A DNA stretch of 64,000 bases from Verrucomicrobiota bacterium (GCA_017301995.1 JAFLEH010000034.1:1-64000); one strand, 5' to 3'; numbered from the stretch's first letter, positions 15,102 to 24,902 are shown. The notes: generated from the letters alone by a model not told the origin. Translations and numbers: made by a program.

Positions 15102-17951
15102 ATGAGCGAACCGGATCTGTTTTCATATAAGGCGCCCGCTGTTTCGCCGCCGGTGAAGCGCATTCTGGAACTGCGCGCGGAACTGGCGCGGCACAACGAG
15201 CTGTATTACACCAAAGCCGCACCGGAGATCTCCGATGCCGAATACGACCGCCTCTATCGGGAACTGGAGGAACTCGAGGCGGCGCATCCCGAACATGCGG
15301 ACCCGAATTCACCCACCCGCCGGGTGGGCGGCGCGCCGATCGAAGGATTCCAACAAATCACCCACGCCATGCCGATGCTGAGCATCGATGACGTGTTCGA
15401 ACTGAAGGACGCGCCGGTGCCCGAGGCCGAGTTGGTCGCGTTCTATCAAAAGCTCCGCAAGGGCCTCGGCCGCGAGGACGTGGAGGTGACCGTGGAACCG
15501 AAGATCGACGGCGTGGCCGTGTCCCTGTTCTATCGGAACGGCGAACTCGCCTACGCCGCCACCCGCGGCGACGGCGCCACCGGCGACGACATCACCCACA
15601 ACGTCCGCACCATCCGCACGATCCCGCTCAAGCTCGCGGCACGCGGGGATTGCGCATGCAAGATCGATTCGATTATCCCTTTTCAAAACAATCATGAAAA
15701 TCCAGGATCTATCCGCCCGCCTTCGGGCGTCGCGGCTCAAAGCCTCCGCCAGAGCCTCCTCCATGAACTCGGCGGAAATCATGGAACGGATGTTTCGCAA
15801 CGGCTCCGACAGGAAACCGAATCCGTGGTTCTGTGGGCGGCTGCAAACGGCCGGCTCGTTGACTTTGCGCGATTCGGAGAGTTGGCCGAAAGTCACCCTT
15901 CGTTAGGCGGGCAGTCGGAGCATGTGGTGTTCCATGTTCCGCAAACCAATAGGGTGCTCAAGCTGACCATTCCACCGGCTTTCGGAGCGCAGGGCTCCGC
16001 CGTGGACTATCTGGCCAATATCGAGGCCGCAAACCGGATTTTCGGCGACGACATCCGGTTCCACGGTGTGCTGGAAACCGCTGACGGTCCGGCTTTCGTC
16101 GTTTCACAGCCATTTGTCGATGGTACGGTGCCATTATCTAACGAAGTTGCCGATTGGTTCTCGCTCGCCGGATACCGATCTGTCGGCCACAATCGCTGGA
16201 GAAGTGACGAGACAGGTATCGAAATCGCGGACGCCCATGTGGGCAATCTCATCAAGGCCGAGGACGGCGAGCTGATCCCCATCGACCTCCAGATCCTTTC
16301 TGTCGGCGCGGCGCTCCCGGAGATTTCATCCGTGATCCCCACGACGCTCGAGATCCGTGGTGAGATTTTCATGCCAAACGCCGCGTTCGCCGCGATGAAC
16401 GCGGAGCGGGACGAGGCAGGTTTGCCGACCTTCGCCAACCCGCGCAATGCCACGGCGGGCACGCTCAAGCAGCTTGATCCGAAGGTGGTGGCGCAGCGGC
16501 CGCTGGCGTTTTTGGCTCACGGACTCGGGGCTTACGACGGGCCGCCGCTTTCCACCGAGCATGATTTTCACGAATTGCTCGACAACCTGGGCATCCCCCG
16601 CAACCAGCCGGTCTTCCCCGCCCGCAATCTCGATGAAATGTTGGACGCGGTCGGCCGGATCAGCCGCGACCGGCATGATCTCGGGTACGGCACCGACGGC
16701 GCGGTGATCAAGGTGCTCGATCGCGCGGAGCGTGAGGTGTTAGGGTTTACCTCGCGCGCCCCGCGCTGGGCCGCCGCCTACAAGTTTCTCCCGGAACAGC
16801 AGGAAACCACCCTTAATTCAATCACCATCCAGGTGGGCCGGACCGGCGTTCTGACACCCGTGGCGGAACTCACACCGGTGCTGATCTCCGGGTCCACCGT
16901 TTCCCGCGCCACGCTGCACAATCAGGACGAAATCGACCGCAAGGCGATCCATGCCGGAGCCACGGTGTTGGTGGAAAAGGCCGGCGAAATCATCCCTGCC
17001 ATCGTCAAGGTGACCCGCCCGATCGTGGGCGCTCCGGTGTTTTCCATCTTCGATCACGTCGGTGGGAGGTGCCCCTCGTGCGGCGGCCCGATCGCGCAGG
17101 AGGAAGGCTTCGTGGCCTGGCGTTGCGTGAATTTCCAATGTCCCGCCCAGGCGGTGACCCGCATCAGCCACTTCGCCTCGCGCAAGGCGTTGGACATCGA
17201 GGGGCTGGGTGAAACCGTGGCCGACGCGCTGGTGCGGCATGGCCTTTGCCACAGTCCGCTGGAGTTGTTCGATCTAACTGAGAACGCGCTGGCCAGCCTC
17301 AACCTCGGTACCGAAGAAGCGCCCCGGCGTTTTGGCGAAAAGAACGCGGCCAAGGTGTTGGCCGCGTTGGAGGCCGCTCGGACCAAGCCGCTCAACCGCT
17401 GGCTGTTCGCAATGGGGATCCGGCAGGTGGGCGAGTCCGCCGCAAAGGAACTGGCCAGGCTGCACCGCGATCTATCCGAAGTGGCGTCGTCGCCGTTGCT
17501 CGCGGAACTGCTCCGCGACACCCGCTCGGATGCCAAGCGCAAGAACGAGACGCTGGCACCCTATGCGATCTCCGGCGATGTGGGCCCTGCCGTGGCGGAG
17601 GCGATCACCGGGTTTTTCCAAGGCGTGGCGGGCCGGGATGTTCTGGATTGCCTGAACGCCTTGGGAATCCTCCCCGTTTCCGACAACTATCTGCCGGTGG
17701 CCTCGACCGCCGATCCGGCGGAAAAACCGCTGGCGGGCAAGACCTTCGTGATCACCGGCACCCTCAGCATCGACCGCGACGATATGAAGGCCCTGATCGA
17801 AAGCAAGGGCGGCAAAGTTAGCGGATCGGTGTCGGCAAAAACGCATTATCTATTATGTGGCGAGGGCGGGGGATCGAAGCGCGACAAAGCGGAGGCCCTG
17901 AAAGTCCCGATCATCGGCGAGGCGGAACTGCGCGCGATGCTGGAAGGGTGA
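15102..17951 (+). CDS. ligA: NAD-dependent DNA ligase with a large in-frame insertion
   Basis: Seals nicks during replication and repair using NAD+. The 949 residues from ATG 15102 (preceded by GGGGGAG) are far longer than the usual 650-720. The Ia domain is at the start. The adenylation motif VEPKIDG has its catalytic lysine at K134, and RGDGATGDDITHNVRTI follows. The normal run from IRTIPLKL (about 178) to LEIRGEIFMP (about 416-425) is interrupted by about 230 residues that are not ligase. After it come the rest of the adenylation domain, the OB fold (QVGRTGVLTPVAELTPV), a Cys4 zinc finger (CPSC ... C...C), helix-hairpin-helix repeats and a C-terminal BRCT domain (LAGKTFVITGTL). All expected ligase domains survive in one frame, so the protein is probably functional. 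Confidence 0.93.
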   Translation: MSEPDLFSYKAPAVSPPVKRILELRAELARHNELYYTKAAPEISDAEYDRLYRELEELEAAHPEHADPNSPTRRVGGAPIEGFQQITHAMPMLSIDDVFELKDAPVPEAELVAFYQKLRKGLGREDVEVTVEPKIDGVAVSLFYRNGELAYAATRGDGATGDDITHNVRTIRTIPLKLAARGDCACKIDSIIPFQNNHENPGSIRPPSGVAAQSLRQSLLHELGGNHGTDVSQRLRQETESVVLWAAANGRLVDFARFGELAESHPSLGGQSEHVVFHVPQTNRVLKLTIPPAFGAQGSAVDYLANIEAANRIFGDDIRFHGVLETADGPAFVVSQPFVDGTVPLSNEVADWFSLAGYRSVGHNRWRSDETGIEIADAHVGNLIKAEDGELIPIDLQILSVGAALPEISSVIPTTLEIRGEIFMPNAAFAAMNAERDEAGLPTFANPRNATAGTLKQLDPKVVAQRPLAFLAHGLGAYDGPPLSTEHDFHELLDNLGIPRNQPVFPARNLDEMLDAVGRISRDRHDLGYGTDGAVIKVLDRAEREVLGFTSRAPRWAAAYKFLPEQQETTLNSITIQVGRTGVLTPVAELTPVLISGSTVSRATLHNQDEIDRKAIHAGATVLVEKAGEIIPAIVKVTRPIVGAPVFSIFDHVGGRCPSCGGPIAQEEGFVAWRCVNFQCPAQAVTRISHFASRKALDIEGLGETVADALVRHGLCHSPLELFDLTENALASLNLGTEEAPRRFGEKNAAKVLAALEAARTKPLNRWLFAMGIRQVGESAAKELARLHRDLSEVASSPLLAELLRDTRSDAKRKNETLAPYAISGDVGPAVAEAITGFFQGVAGRDVLDCLNALGILPVSDNYLPVASTADPAEKPLAGKTFVITGTLSIDRDDMKALIESKGGKVSGSVSAKTHYLLCGEGGGSKRDKAEALKVPIIGEAELRAMLEG
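15648..16332 (+). other. Kinase-like foreign domain inserted inside ligA
   Basis: Approximate limits of the in-frame insertion, LigA residues about 183-411. Landmarks are LRQETESVVLWAAANGRLVD, then RVLKLT (a beta-3 lysine candidate, K287), and a YLANIEAANRIFGDDIRFHG stretch. Next is VVSQPFVDGTVPLSNEV, a catalytic-loop-like DAHVGNLI (D377, N382) and a metal-binding-like IPIDLQI (D395). This order resembles the kinase-like domain of the 'polyvalent' proteins of phages and conjugative elements. The region looks somewhat AT-richer at its left border (about 15655-15710). No terminal repeats or intein splice residues were seen. An out-of-frame ATG (15694) opens a 70-codon frame over its start. The assignment is by eye, not by profile search. 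Confidence 0.65.
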
Positions 17952-17990
17952 ACGGGAAGTGGCAAAATTGTAAGAATGTCGTAAGCTCGG

Positions 17991-18004
17991 TGGCGGGACC
18001 GCCA
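17991..18004 (+). terminator. Weak hairpin after ligA
   Basis: TGGCGG (17991-17996) and CCGCCA (17999-18004) form a short GC-rich stem with a minimal loop about 40 nt after the ligA stop, without a U run. It is a weak candidate for ligA transcript end. Confidence 0.25.
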
Positions 18005-18021
18005 ATCCCGGCATTTATGGG

Positions 18022-18049
18022 TTGAGAAGTTCCGGTATCCGGATAATAC
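18022..18049 (+). promoter_or_regulatory. Possible promoter of the subtilase gene
   Basis: TTGAGA (18022-18027), 16 nt, TAATAC (18044-18049), about 30 nt before the ATG at 18080. Consensus match only. Confidence 0.35.
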
Positions 18050-18079
18050 TTCGCGGGCGTTGACCTTACAAAGTTGTTT

Positions 18080-21000
18080 ATGAATTGGAGCCATCCCAAA
18101 CTCACTTTAATACTGTCGGTTCTGCTTCTGCCTGACATCGGAAGAGGCCAACACACCGCGGATGTGTTAGGTGATCCGCAAATGGACCTGCGCCGAGGTG
18201 CGGACCGCGACCGCGTGGTGCGGCAGATCGGGGTGCTCGAAGCCAATCGTCGGGCAAATGCCCTTGCGAGGGCCGCCCAACTGGGGTTGCCGTTGCGTGC
18301 GGCCCTGCCCAACGGCCGGGTCCAGGAAATCGCAGACTTCACCCCACAGGGAGATCCGGTCTATTTCACCACCTACAACTCCAACGCGGCCATTTCGACG
18401 GCCGCCAGCCTTGTCCGGGTTGCCCCCTACAATCTCAGCGGAACCGGCATTACGGTCGGAATCTGGGACGGCGGATCCGCCCGGTCCACCCACCAGGAGT
18501 TCGGTTCACGTGTTGTTATCATGGACGGAGCCGCAAATGTCGATCATTCCACCCATGTTTGCGGAACCATCGCCGCGACCGGAGTGACCGCCGCGGCACG
18601 GGGAATGGCCAATCTGGCGACGGTCAATTCGTATGATTGGAACAGCGACAATACGGAAATGATCGGTCGCGCGGCCTCGGCACCCGGAGTTCCGGCCAAC
18701 GGGATCTATCTGTCCAACCATTCATACGGTTACACCTCCGGCTGGAGCAACACCGGCGGCACCGGAAACCCGGCGCGCACATGGGAATGGAACGGAAACG
18801 GAACCACCGCGGCTGGATATGAATGGGATTTCGGAATGTACAACACCTACGCCCGCGACGTTGATAGCATGGTTTTCAACGCTCCCTACTATCTCCCGTT
18901 CCAAGCGGCGGGCAACGAGCGCGCCGATGCTCCGGCCACAGGTTCGGCCGTCGCTCTTTCTCCCGGATCCGCCACCGTCGTGGCCTACGACCCCGCACTC
19001 CATCCCGCCGGCGACAACTCCTATCGAAGCGGCTTTGACACCATGAGTTTCCGGGCCCTTGCGAAAAACGTGATGACCGTCGGTTCCGTCTCCGATGCCG
19101 TATCGGGCGGCGTTCGCAGTGTCACAGCCGCAAGTGTGAGTTCCTTTTCATCCTGGGGTCCTACTGATGACGGCCGAATCAAGCCCGACATCGTTGCGAA
19201 CGGAGATGCGGTTTACTCGACGCTTTCCTCTTCCGACACCATCTATGGTTCCATGAGCGGCACCAGCATGGCTTGTCCGAATGCCACCGGCTCTGCGGCG
19301 CTGCTAGTCCAGTTATATGGAAATCTGTTTTCCGGCGGGGCCATGCGCGCCAGTACGCTCAAGGGACTCCTCATCCATACCGCCGACGACCGCGGCAATG
19401 CCGGACCCGATTACAAATACGGATGGGGCCTCATCAACACCAAGGCCGCCGCCGATCTGCTCATCGATCACCAGGCGTACTCTGACAAAAAGCGGGTAAA
19501 CGAAAACCAACTCACCACCACCACCACCACCCGTACCGTTTCATTCGTCTGGGATGGATCAAGTCCCATCGTAGCGACCCTCTGCTGGACCGATCCGGCT
19601 GGTTTCGCCACCACCACCACCGAATCTCGCACCGCTCGTCTGGTAAACAATCTCAATCTGAAGATCGTCGTTCCGGGTGGCATGGAGTACCTTCCTTATG
19701 TGATGCCGTTCGTTGGAACCTGGACGCAGGCTTCAATGGATCTTCCCGCCGTCACGGGAGTGAATAGTACCGACAACGTCGAGCAGGTCCGCATCGCCGC
19801 GCCACCCTCCGCAGGGACCTATCAGGCGATCGTTTCGTATAGCGGCACTCTGACCAACTCGCTCCAGAATTATTCGCTCATCATCAGCGGATCGTCCGCC
19901 GCGCCGCCTCCGCCTCCGCCGCTCAGTCTCTCCGCGGTGTCGCCGGCCAGCGGGTTGTCGCAGGGAACCACTACCATCACTCTCACCGGAACCGGGTTCC
20001 GCGCGGACACCGCCGTGAAGCTCGCCAAATCCGGCGAGCCCGACATCACCGCCACTTCCGTTACGTTGGTGAATGAAACGACGCTCACCTGTCAGGTGGA
20101 CCTAACCGGAAAGGCCGCCGGACTCTGGGATGTGACCGCCACCAACACCGGAGGCACCAATCCCGGCACGGCCACCTTGGCCGGGGCATTCACCGTCGTC
20201 GGCGCGATCTGGGCTGAGAACTTCGATGGCGCGGTGACCGGCTGGTCCTCCTCCGCGCAATCCGGCTCCAACAGTTGGGCGCTATCCACCAACAAATTCC
20301 ACACCGCCGCGAAGTCGTATTTCTGCTCCGGGCCGTCGAGCAAATCATCGACATTTCTAACGTCTCCGACGGTGTTCATTCCGTCCGGAGCTACCAACAT
20401 CCAGTTCAAGTTCTGGCATCTTTACAATTTCCAATCGCGCAAGGATGGCGGGTTTATCGAACTCTCGGTTGACAACGGCGCCACCTGGTTTGATCCGAAG
20501 GTAGCGAACTCTGGGGTCGCTTTTGCGAGCAACGGACCGGGAAATACGCTTAATTCCACTTCCAACGAATACACCGGCCGATACGTTTGGACCGGCTCGA
20601 CTTCGGTGTTCGTCGAAACCATACTCAATTTCACCGATACCGCCAGATTCGCGGGGAAGAACTTCAAGGCGCGCTGGTGTGTATGCACCAACTCGGGAAC
20701 CTCCTCGACGGGATGGTATGTGGACACCGTGTCACTGGTGGCGGGAGGAAATCTCACCAATCTTCCGCCCACTCTCACCTCCGGACCGACTTCCGATTCC
20801 ACCGAGACGGTCACCGACCCGGACACCACCGTCTATCAGGTAATACGCGGTGCCACCGCCTACCTGTCAGTGCTGGCCGCCGATGATGCCGGCGAGGCGA
20901 ACCTCAATTACCTGTGGAGCGTGCTCTCCGGTCCGGCCGGATCCGGGTTTTCCATCAACAATTCGAACGCCGCGAAGAATACCACCATCGAGTTCGCGGT

Positions 21001-22369
21001 CTCCGGCGACTATGCCATCGGAGTGTCGGCCACGGATGCCCAGGGGCTGGCGGTTTCGGGGAGTGTCAATCTGCGGGTGGTGCAGACCGCATCCGGTCTA
21101 ACGGTAAGTCCGCTGGCCGCAACCCTCACGGTGGGTGGCGGCCAGCAGTTTTCCGCGAACGTGATCGACCAGTTCGGCAACCCGCTTTCGTCCCAGCCCG
21201 CATTCGCCTGGAGCGCATCCGGTGGTGGTTCTATCAATTCCGCGGGATTGTTTGCGGCGACAACGGCCGGAGCCGGCTTTGTGGTTACCGCGTCAGCGTC
21301 GGGTTTTTCCAACACGAGCGCCGTAAGCGTGAATCCCGCTCCCGCAACCGTCACGCTGGGCAGTCTGGCGCAGACCTACGACGGCAATCCGAAACCGGCC
21401 GGTGTGACGACCGATCCGGCGGGTCTGGCGACATCGGTCACCTACGATGGTTCGGCCACCGTGCCTAGCAATGCGGGCAGCTACCCGGTGGTGGCGACTG
21501 TCACCGATCCGAACTATCAGGGCTCGGCTTCCGGCACTCTGGTGATTGGGAAGGCCACAGCCACCGTCACGCTGGGCAGTCTGGCAGAGACCTACGACGG
21601 ATCTCCGAAACCGGCCAGTGTGACGACCGATCCGGCGGGCTTGGCCGCTTCGGTCACCTATGACGGTTCGGCCACCGTGCCTAGCAATGCGGGCAGCTAC
21701 CCGGTGGTGGCGACTGTCACCGATCCGAACTATCAGGGCTCGGCTTCCGGCACTCTGGTGATTGGGAAGGCCACAGCCACCGTCACGCTGGGCAGCCTGG
21801 CACAGACCTACAACGGCAATCCGAAACTGGCCAGTGTGACGACCGATCCGGCGGGCTTGGCCGCTTCGGTCACCTATGACGGCTCGGCCACCGTGCCTAG
21901 CAATGCTGGCAGCTACGCGGTGGTGGCGACTATCAGCGATCCGAACTATCAGGGCTCGGCCTCCGGCACTTTGGTGATCGAGCCCGCGGTAGGCTGGGAG
22001 GCTTGGCAAGATGAAAAGTTCATCGAGCTGCAGATCACCGCAGGATTGGCGGAGGATTTGGCGGATCCGGATGGCGACGGGTTGGTCAATCTGGCGGAGT
22101 ACTCGCTGGGTACGGATCCGAACGCCGCGACTCCATCACTGGAGCCGGTGGTGGCCGATGGCTGGCTCTCTCTGACTTTCACGCGTCCGGCCGGATTGCC
22201 CGATGTGATCTATGGTGCCGAGCACTCCGACGCGTTAGGGGGATGGGATCCAGTTACGCCCGAGGTGATCGGAACGGACGGGAATGTTGATACGGTTAGA
22301 GTCCGCGTTCCACTCAACACGGGCGATCCCGGCAGGCATTTCATCCGCCTGAAGTTCACCCGGCAGTGA
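18080..22369 (+). CDS. Secreted subtilisin-like serine protease with TIG and tandem MBG-type repeats
   Basis: Large extracellular S8 peptidase, 1429 residues from ATG 18080. The N-terminal signal peptide (LTLILSVLLLPDIGRGQ) is followed by a short pro-region. The catalytic triad is D130 (GIWDGG), H159 (DHSTHVCGT) and S396 (SGTSMACPNATG). Downstream is an IPT/TIG-like domain near 620-710 (VSPASGLSQGTTTITLTGTGF). A jelly-roll-like segment follows from WAENFDGAVTGWSSS, then a bacterial Ig-like domain (LTVSPLAATLTVGGGQQFSA). Three tandem 72-residue repeats occupy about 1091-1306. The C terminus has a Ca-binding DPDGDGLVNLAEYSLGTDP motif, common in secreted verrucomicrobial proteins, but no PEP-CTERM anchor. 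It probably degrades extracellular protein. Its substrate is unknown. Confidence 0.88.
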   Translation: MNWSHPKLTLILSVLLLPDIGRGQHTADVLGDPQMDLRRGADRDRVVRQIGVLEANRRANALARAAQLGLPLRAALPNGRVQEIADFTPQGDPVYFTTYNSNAAISTAASLVRVAPYNLSGTGITVGIWDGGSARSTHQEFGSRVVIMDGAANVDHSTHVCGTIAATGVTAAARGMANLATVNSYDWNSDNTEMIGRAASAPGVPANGIYLSNHSYGYTSGWSNTGGTGNPARTWEWNGNGTTAAGYEWDFGMYNTYARDVDSMVFNAPYYLPFQAAGNERADAPATGSAVALSPGSATVVAYDPALHPAGDNSYRSGFDTMSFRALAKNVMTVGSVSDAVSGGVRSVTAASVSSFSSWGPTDDGRIKPDIVANGDAVYSTLSSSDTIYGSMSGTSMACPNATGSAALLVQLYGNLFSGGAMRASTLKGLLIHTADDRGNAGPDYKYGWGLINTKAAADLLIDHQAYSDKKRVNENQLTTTTTTRTVSFVWDGSSPIVATLCWTDPAGFATTTTESRTARLVNNLNLKIVVPGGMEYLPYVMPFVGTWTQASMDLPAVTGVNSTDNVEQVRIAAPPSAGTYQAIVSYSGTLTNSLQNYSLIISGSSAAPPPPPPLSLSAVSPASGLSQGTTTITLTGTGFRADTAVKLAKSGEPDITATSVTLVNETTLTCQVDLTGKAAGLWDVTATNTGGTNPGTATLAGAFTVVGAIWAENFDGAVTGWSSSAQSGSNSWALSTNKFHTAAKSYFCSGPSSKSSTFLTSPTVFIPSGATNIQFKFWHLYNFQSRKDGGFIELSVDNGATWFDPKVANSGVAFASNGPGNTLNSTSNEYTGRYVWTGSTSVFVETILNFTDTARFAGKNFKARWCVCTNSGTSSTGWYVDTVSLVAGGNLTNLPPTLTSGPTSDSTETVTDPDTTVYQVIRGATAYLSVLAADDAGEANLNYLWSVLSGPAGSGFSINNSNAAKNTTIEFAVSGDYAIGVSATDAQGLAVSGSVNLRVVQTASGLTVSPLAATLTVGGGQQFSANVIDQFGNPLSSQPAFAWSASGGGSINSAGLFAATTAGAGFVVTASASGFSNTSAVSVNPAPATVTLGSLAQTYDGNPKPAGVTTDPAGLATSVTYDGSATVPSNAGSYPVVATVTDPNYQGSASGTLVIGKATATVTLGSLAETYDGSPKPASVTTDPAGLAASVTYDGSATVPSNAGSYPVVATVTDPNYQGSASGTLVIGKATATVTLGSLAQTYNGNPKLASVTTDPAGLAASVTYDGSATVPSNAGSYAVVATISDPNYQGSASGTLVIEPAVGWEAWQDEKFIELQITAGLAEDLADPDGDGLVNLAEYSLGTDPNAATPSLEPVVADGWLSLTFTRPAGLPDVIYGAEHSDALGGWDPVTPEVIGTDGNVDTVRVRVPLNTGDPGRHFIRLKFTRQ
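21351..21990 (+). repeat. Three tandem 216-bp coding repeats
   Basis: Units start at 21351, 21567 and 21783, exactly 216 bp (72 codons) apart. They share long identical stretches, for example around GTGCCTAGCAATGC and AACTATCAGGGCTCGGC. Each encodes one MBG-type beta-sandwich module beginning VTLGSLAQTYDG or VTLGSLAETYDG. The near identity at DNA level points to recent duplication and makes the copy number likely to vary. Confidence 0.9.
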
Positions 22370-22420
22370 CGGGAGGTGCTTCGGGAAAGATCAGCCGGGC
22401 GGCGTCCGTATGTGGAGGGG

Positions 22421-24889
22421 ATGCAAAAGTCGTTTTCTTCCAGCATGTTCATCCGCCGGATTGCGGCAGCCTCGTGGGTTGCCATAGTCCCCGTATTCGC
22501 GGCCGACTATCCGGTACAACCGGTGCCTTTCACGGATGTGTCCTTCACTGGCGGTTTGTGGCACGACCGCCAGGCAACGAACAACCGGGTGACGCTGCCA
22601 TTCGCGCTGGACCAGTGCGAATCGTCGAAGCGGATGCTGAACTTCGACCTGGCGGCGGAAACGATGAAACGACGGGCCGCGGGCGAGAAAAACTTCCAGA
22701 ACAAGCCGCCCACGCAGTATCCGTTTGATGACTCCGACGTTTACAAGGTACTGGAGGGGGCGGCCTATTGCCTGAGTGTGAAGCCCGATCCCGCGCTTGA
22801 GGCCAGGCTGGAAGGCATCATCAGAAGAATCGCCGCCGCGCAGGAGCCGGACGGGTATATCTATACGTGGCGGACGATGCACCCGGATTCGCCCGCGCAT
22901 GGTTGGATCGATCAGAAACGTTGGATGAAAGATCCGGAGCTGAGCCACGAATTGTATAACATCGGGCACATGTATGAGGCCGGCGTGGCGTATGAGCAGG
23001 CGACGAAATCGAAATCCCTGTTGGATGTCTGCCTGAAGAGCGCGGAGTTGGTGCAGCGGGACTTTGGCGATGGCGAACCGGTGATCGCGCCGGGGCACCA
23101 GGTGATCGAGATGGGATTGGCGAAACTTTATCGGCGGACCGGCGATGTCCGCTGGTTGGATCTTGCGAAATTCTTCGTTGAAGCCCGGGGTCACGGAGGC
23201 AGCGACTACAATCAGAACCATATCCCGGTGGTGGACCAGCGGGATGCGGTGGGCCACGCCGTGCGGGCTAACTATCTTTACAGCGGCATGGCCGATGTGG
23301 CCGCGCTGAAGGGCGACAGAAGATATATGGAGGCGATCACCGCGATTTGGCAGAATGTGGTGGGCAGGAAGCTCCACCTGACCGGCGGCTGCGGCGCGCG
23401 GGCGGCGGGTGAGGCGTATGGCGGCGACTATGAATTGCCGCACCGTTGCTACAACGAGACTTGTGCGGCGATCGCGTTCCTGTTCTGGAATCACCGGATG
23501 TTTCTGATGACGGGTGATGGAAAATACATGGATGCTTTCGAACGCACGCTGTACAACGGCTTTCTCAGCGGGATCTCACTTTCCGGCGACCGCTTCTTCT
23601 ATCCAAATCCGCTGGAGTATGATGGCAAGGAAGTGAACAATCACGGACATGCCGGGCGCGCGCCGTGGTTCGGCTGCGCGTGCTGTCCGCCCAATGTGCT
23701 GCGTTTGATGGCGTCGCTGGGAGGATATGCCTATGCGGTTAGGGGACAAGACTTGTTCGTCAATCTTTATGCCGAGGGGACGGCTAGGACGGAGATTGCC
23801 GGTACGGTCGTGCGGATCAGCCAGAGAACCGACTATCCCTGGAATGGGGCGGTGGGCTTCACTGTCGTTTCCTCCAAGCCGACGAAGTTCGCGCTTCGCT
23901 TGCGGATTCCCGGATGGGTGTTGGGGAGACCCTTGCCGTCGGACTTGTACAGTTATGAAAACGCGGCAGCCGGCGCTTGGTCGGTGAAGGTGAACGGTGT
24001 GGCCGTGAAGGCGGAAATGTCCGACGGGTTTGCCGTGGTGGATCGCGAATGGAAGGACGGCGACAAGGTGATTCTTGATCTTCCGATGCCGGTGCGGCGG
24101 GTGTTGGGGAATCCGAAGATCGCCGCCACCAAGGGGCAGGTGGCGCTCGAACGCGGGCCGGTTGTGTATTGTCTGGAGGGCATCGACAACGATGGATCGG
24201 TGTTCGATGTGGCTCTGCCCGAGGCGGCGAAAATCGCGCCGGAGCGCAAGGAAGGTCTGCTGGGCGGGGTCATGGTCCTCAACATCAGCGGCGCGCAGCG
24301 GGTGAAGCGCGGCGATGGCGCTAATCTGGATATCACCGCCGCGAAGCTGGTGGCGATTCCCTACGCGTGCTGGAACAACCGCGGTTTGTCGCCGATGACG
24401 GTGTGGATGGCGGAAGCGCCTGAAATGGCACGCCCGGTTCCCGCTCCGACCCTTTCGTCACGGGCGAAAGTGTCCGTGTCGTTCGCCCGGGGTGGGATGG
24501 ATGCCGGTAGGCTCAACGACCAGCAGATGCCCCGCAACGCGACGGATGGATTCGCGCCGAACTTCGATTTTTGGCCGCACAAGGGCGGGACGGAATGGAT
24601 CGCATATGATTTCGGCAAGCCGGTGAGAGTGGGTGGAGCCACGGTTTCCTGGTTTGACGATACCGGAAGCGGCGAATGCCGGTTGCCGACGGGGTGGCGC
24701 CTTCTCTATCAGGATGAAGCGGGCGGATGGAAGCCGGTGGAAGGCGTAGCGGACTATCCGATCCGCAAGCGGGATCCGGTATCCATCATCTTCAAGCCGG
24801 TGCTCACCAAGGCGATGCGGCTTGAGCTGGATTTGGTGAAGGATTTTTCCGCAGGTCTCTACGAGTTCGAAGTGACCGAGAGCAAATGA
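22421..24889 (+). CDS. Glycoside hydrolase family 127, beta-L-arabinofuranosidase-like
   Basis: Predicted secreted enzyme releasing L-arabinofuranose from plant or glycoprotein glycans. From ATG 22421 the 822 residues start with a signal peptide (FIRRIAAASWVAIVPVFAADYP). The active site follows the GH127 pattern. Zinc ligands are E346 and C348 in NETCA, plus C424 and C425 in CACCPPNVLRL, with C424 the likely nucleophile. E331 in GEAYGGDYELPHRC is an acid/base candidate. The C-terminal part (WPHKGGTEWIAYDFGKPV) looks like a discoidin-type sugar-binding module. Starts at GTG 22376 or ATG 22445 are possible; GGAGGGG abuts ATG 22421. It begins 52 nt after the protease stop and may be co-transcribed with it. 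Confidence 0.88.
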   Translation: MQKSFSSSMFIRRIAAASWVAIVPVFAADYPVQPVPFTDVSFTGGLWHDRQATNNRVTLPFALDQCESSKRMLNFDLAAETMKRRAAGEKNFQNKPPTQYPFDDSDVYKVLEGAAYCLSVKPDPALEARLEGIIRRIAAAQEPDGYIYTWRTMHPDSPAHGWIDQKRWMKDPELSHELYNIGHMYEAGVAYEQATKSKSLLDVCLKSAELVQRDFGDGEPVIAPGHQVIEMGLAKLYRRTGDVRWLDLAKFFVEARGHGGSDYNQNHIPVVDQRDAVGHAVRANYLYSGMADVAALKGDRRYMEAITAIWQNVVGRKLHLTGGCGARAAGEAYGGDYELPHRCYNETCAAIAFLFWNHRMFLMTGDGKYMDAFERTLYNGFLSGISLSGDRFFYPNPLEYDGKEVNNHGHAGRAPWFGCACCPPNVLRLMASLGGYAYAVRGQDLFVNLYAEGTARTEIAGTVVRISQRTDYPWNGAVGFTVVSSKPTKFALRLRIPGWVLGRPLPSDLYSYENAAAGAWSVKVNGVAVKAEMSDGFAVVDREWKDGDKVILDLPMPVRRVLGNPKIAATKGQVALERGPVVYCLEGIDNDGSVFDVALPEAAKIAPERKEGLLGGVMVLNISGAQRVKRGDGANLDITAAKLVAIPYACWNNRGLSPMTVWMAEAPEMARPVPAPTLSSRAKVSVSFARGGMDAGRLNDQQMPRNATDGFAPNFDFWPHKGGTEWIAYDFGKPVRVGGATVSWFDDTGSGECRLPTGWRLLYQDEAGGWKPVEGVADYPIRKRDPVSIIFKPVLTKAMRLELDLVKDFSAGLYEFEVTESK

Positions 24890-24902
24890 TCCCGTGGCGC
24901 GT

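Noticed and set aside
15694..15906. Separate 70-codon gene inside the ligA insertion
   Set aside because: Its Ser/Arg-rich translation has no resemblance to any family, whereas the ligA frame over the same DNA gives the kinase-like pattern. An ancestral start of the inserted gene cannot be excluded.
15648..16332. Intein in LigA
   Set aside because: The block lacks the Cys/Ser start, the His-Asn end and the splicing motif blocks, and the insertion point is not the ligase active-site motif inteins usually choose.
21351..21990. CRISPR array
   Set aside because: The repeats are 216-bp coding modules without spacers. No other regularly spaced short repeats were found in the window.
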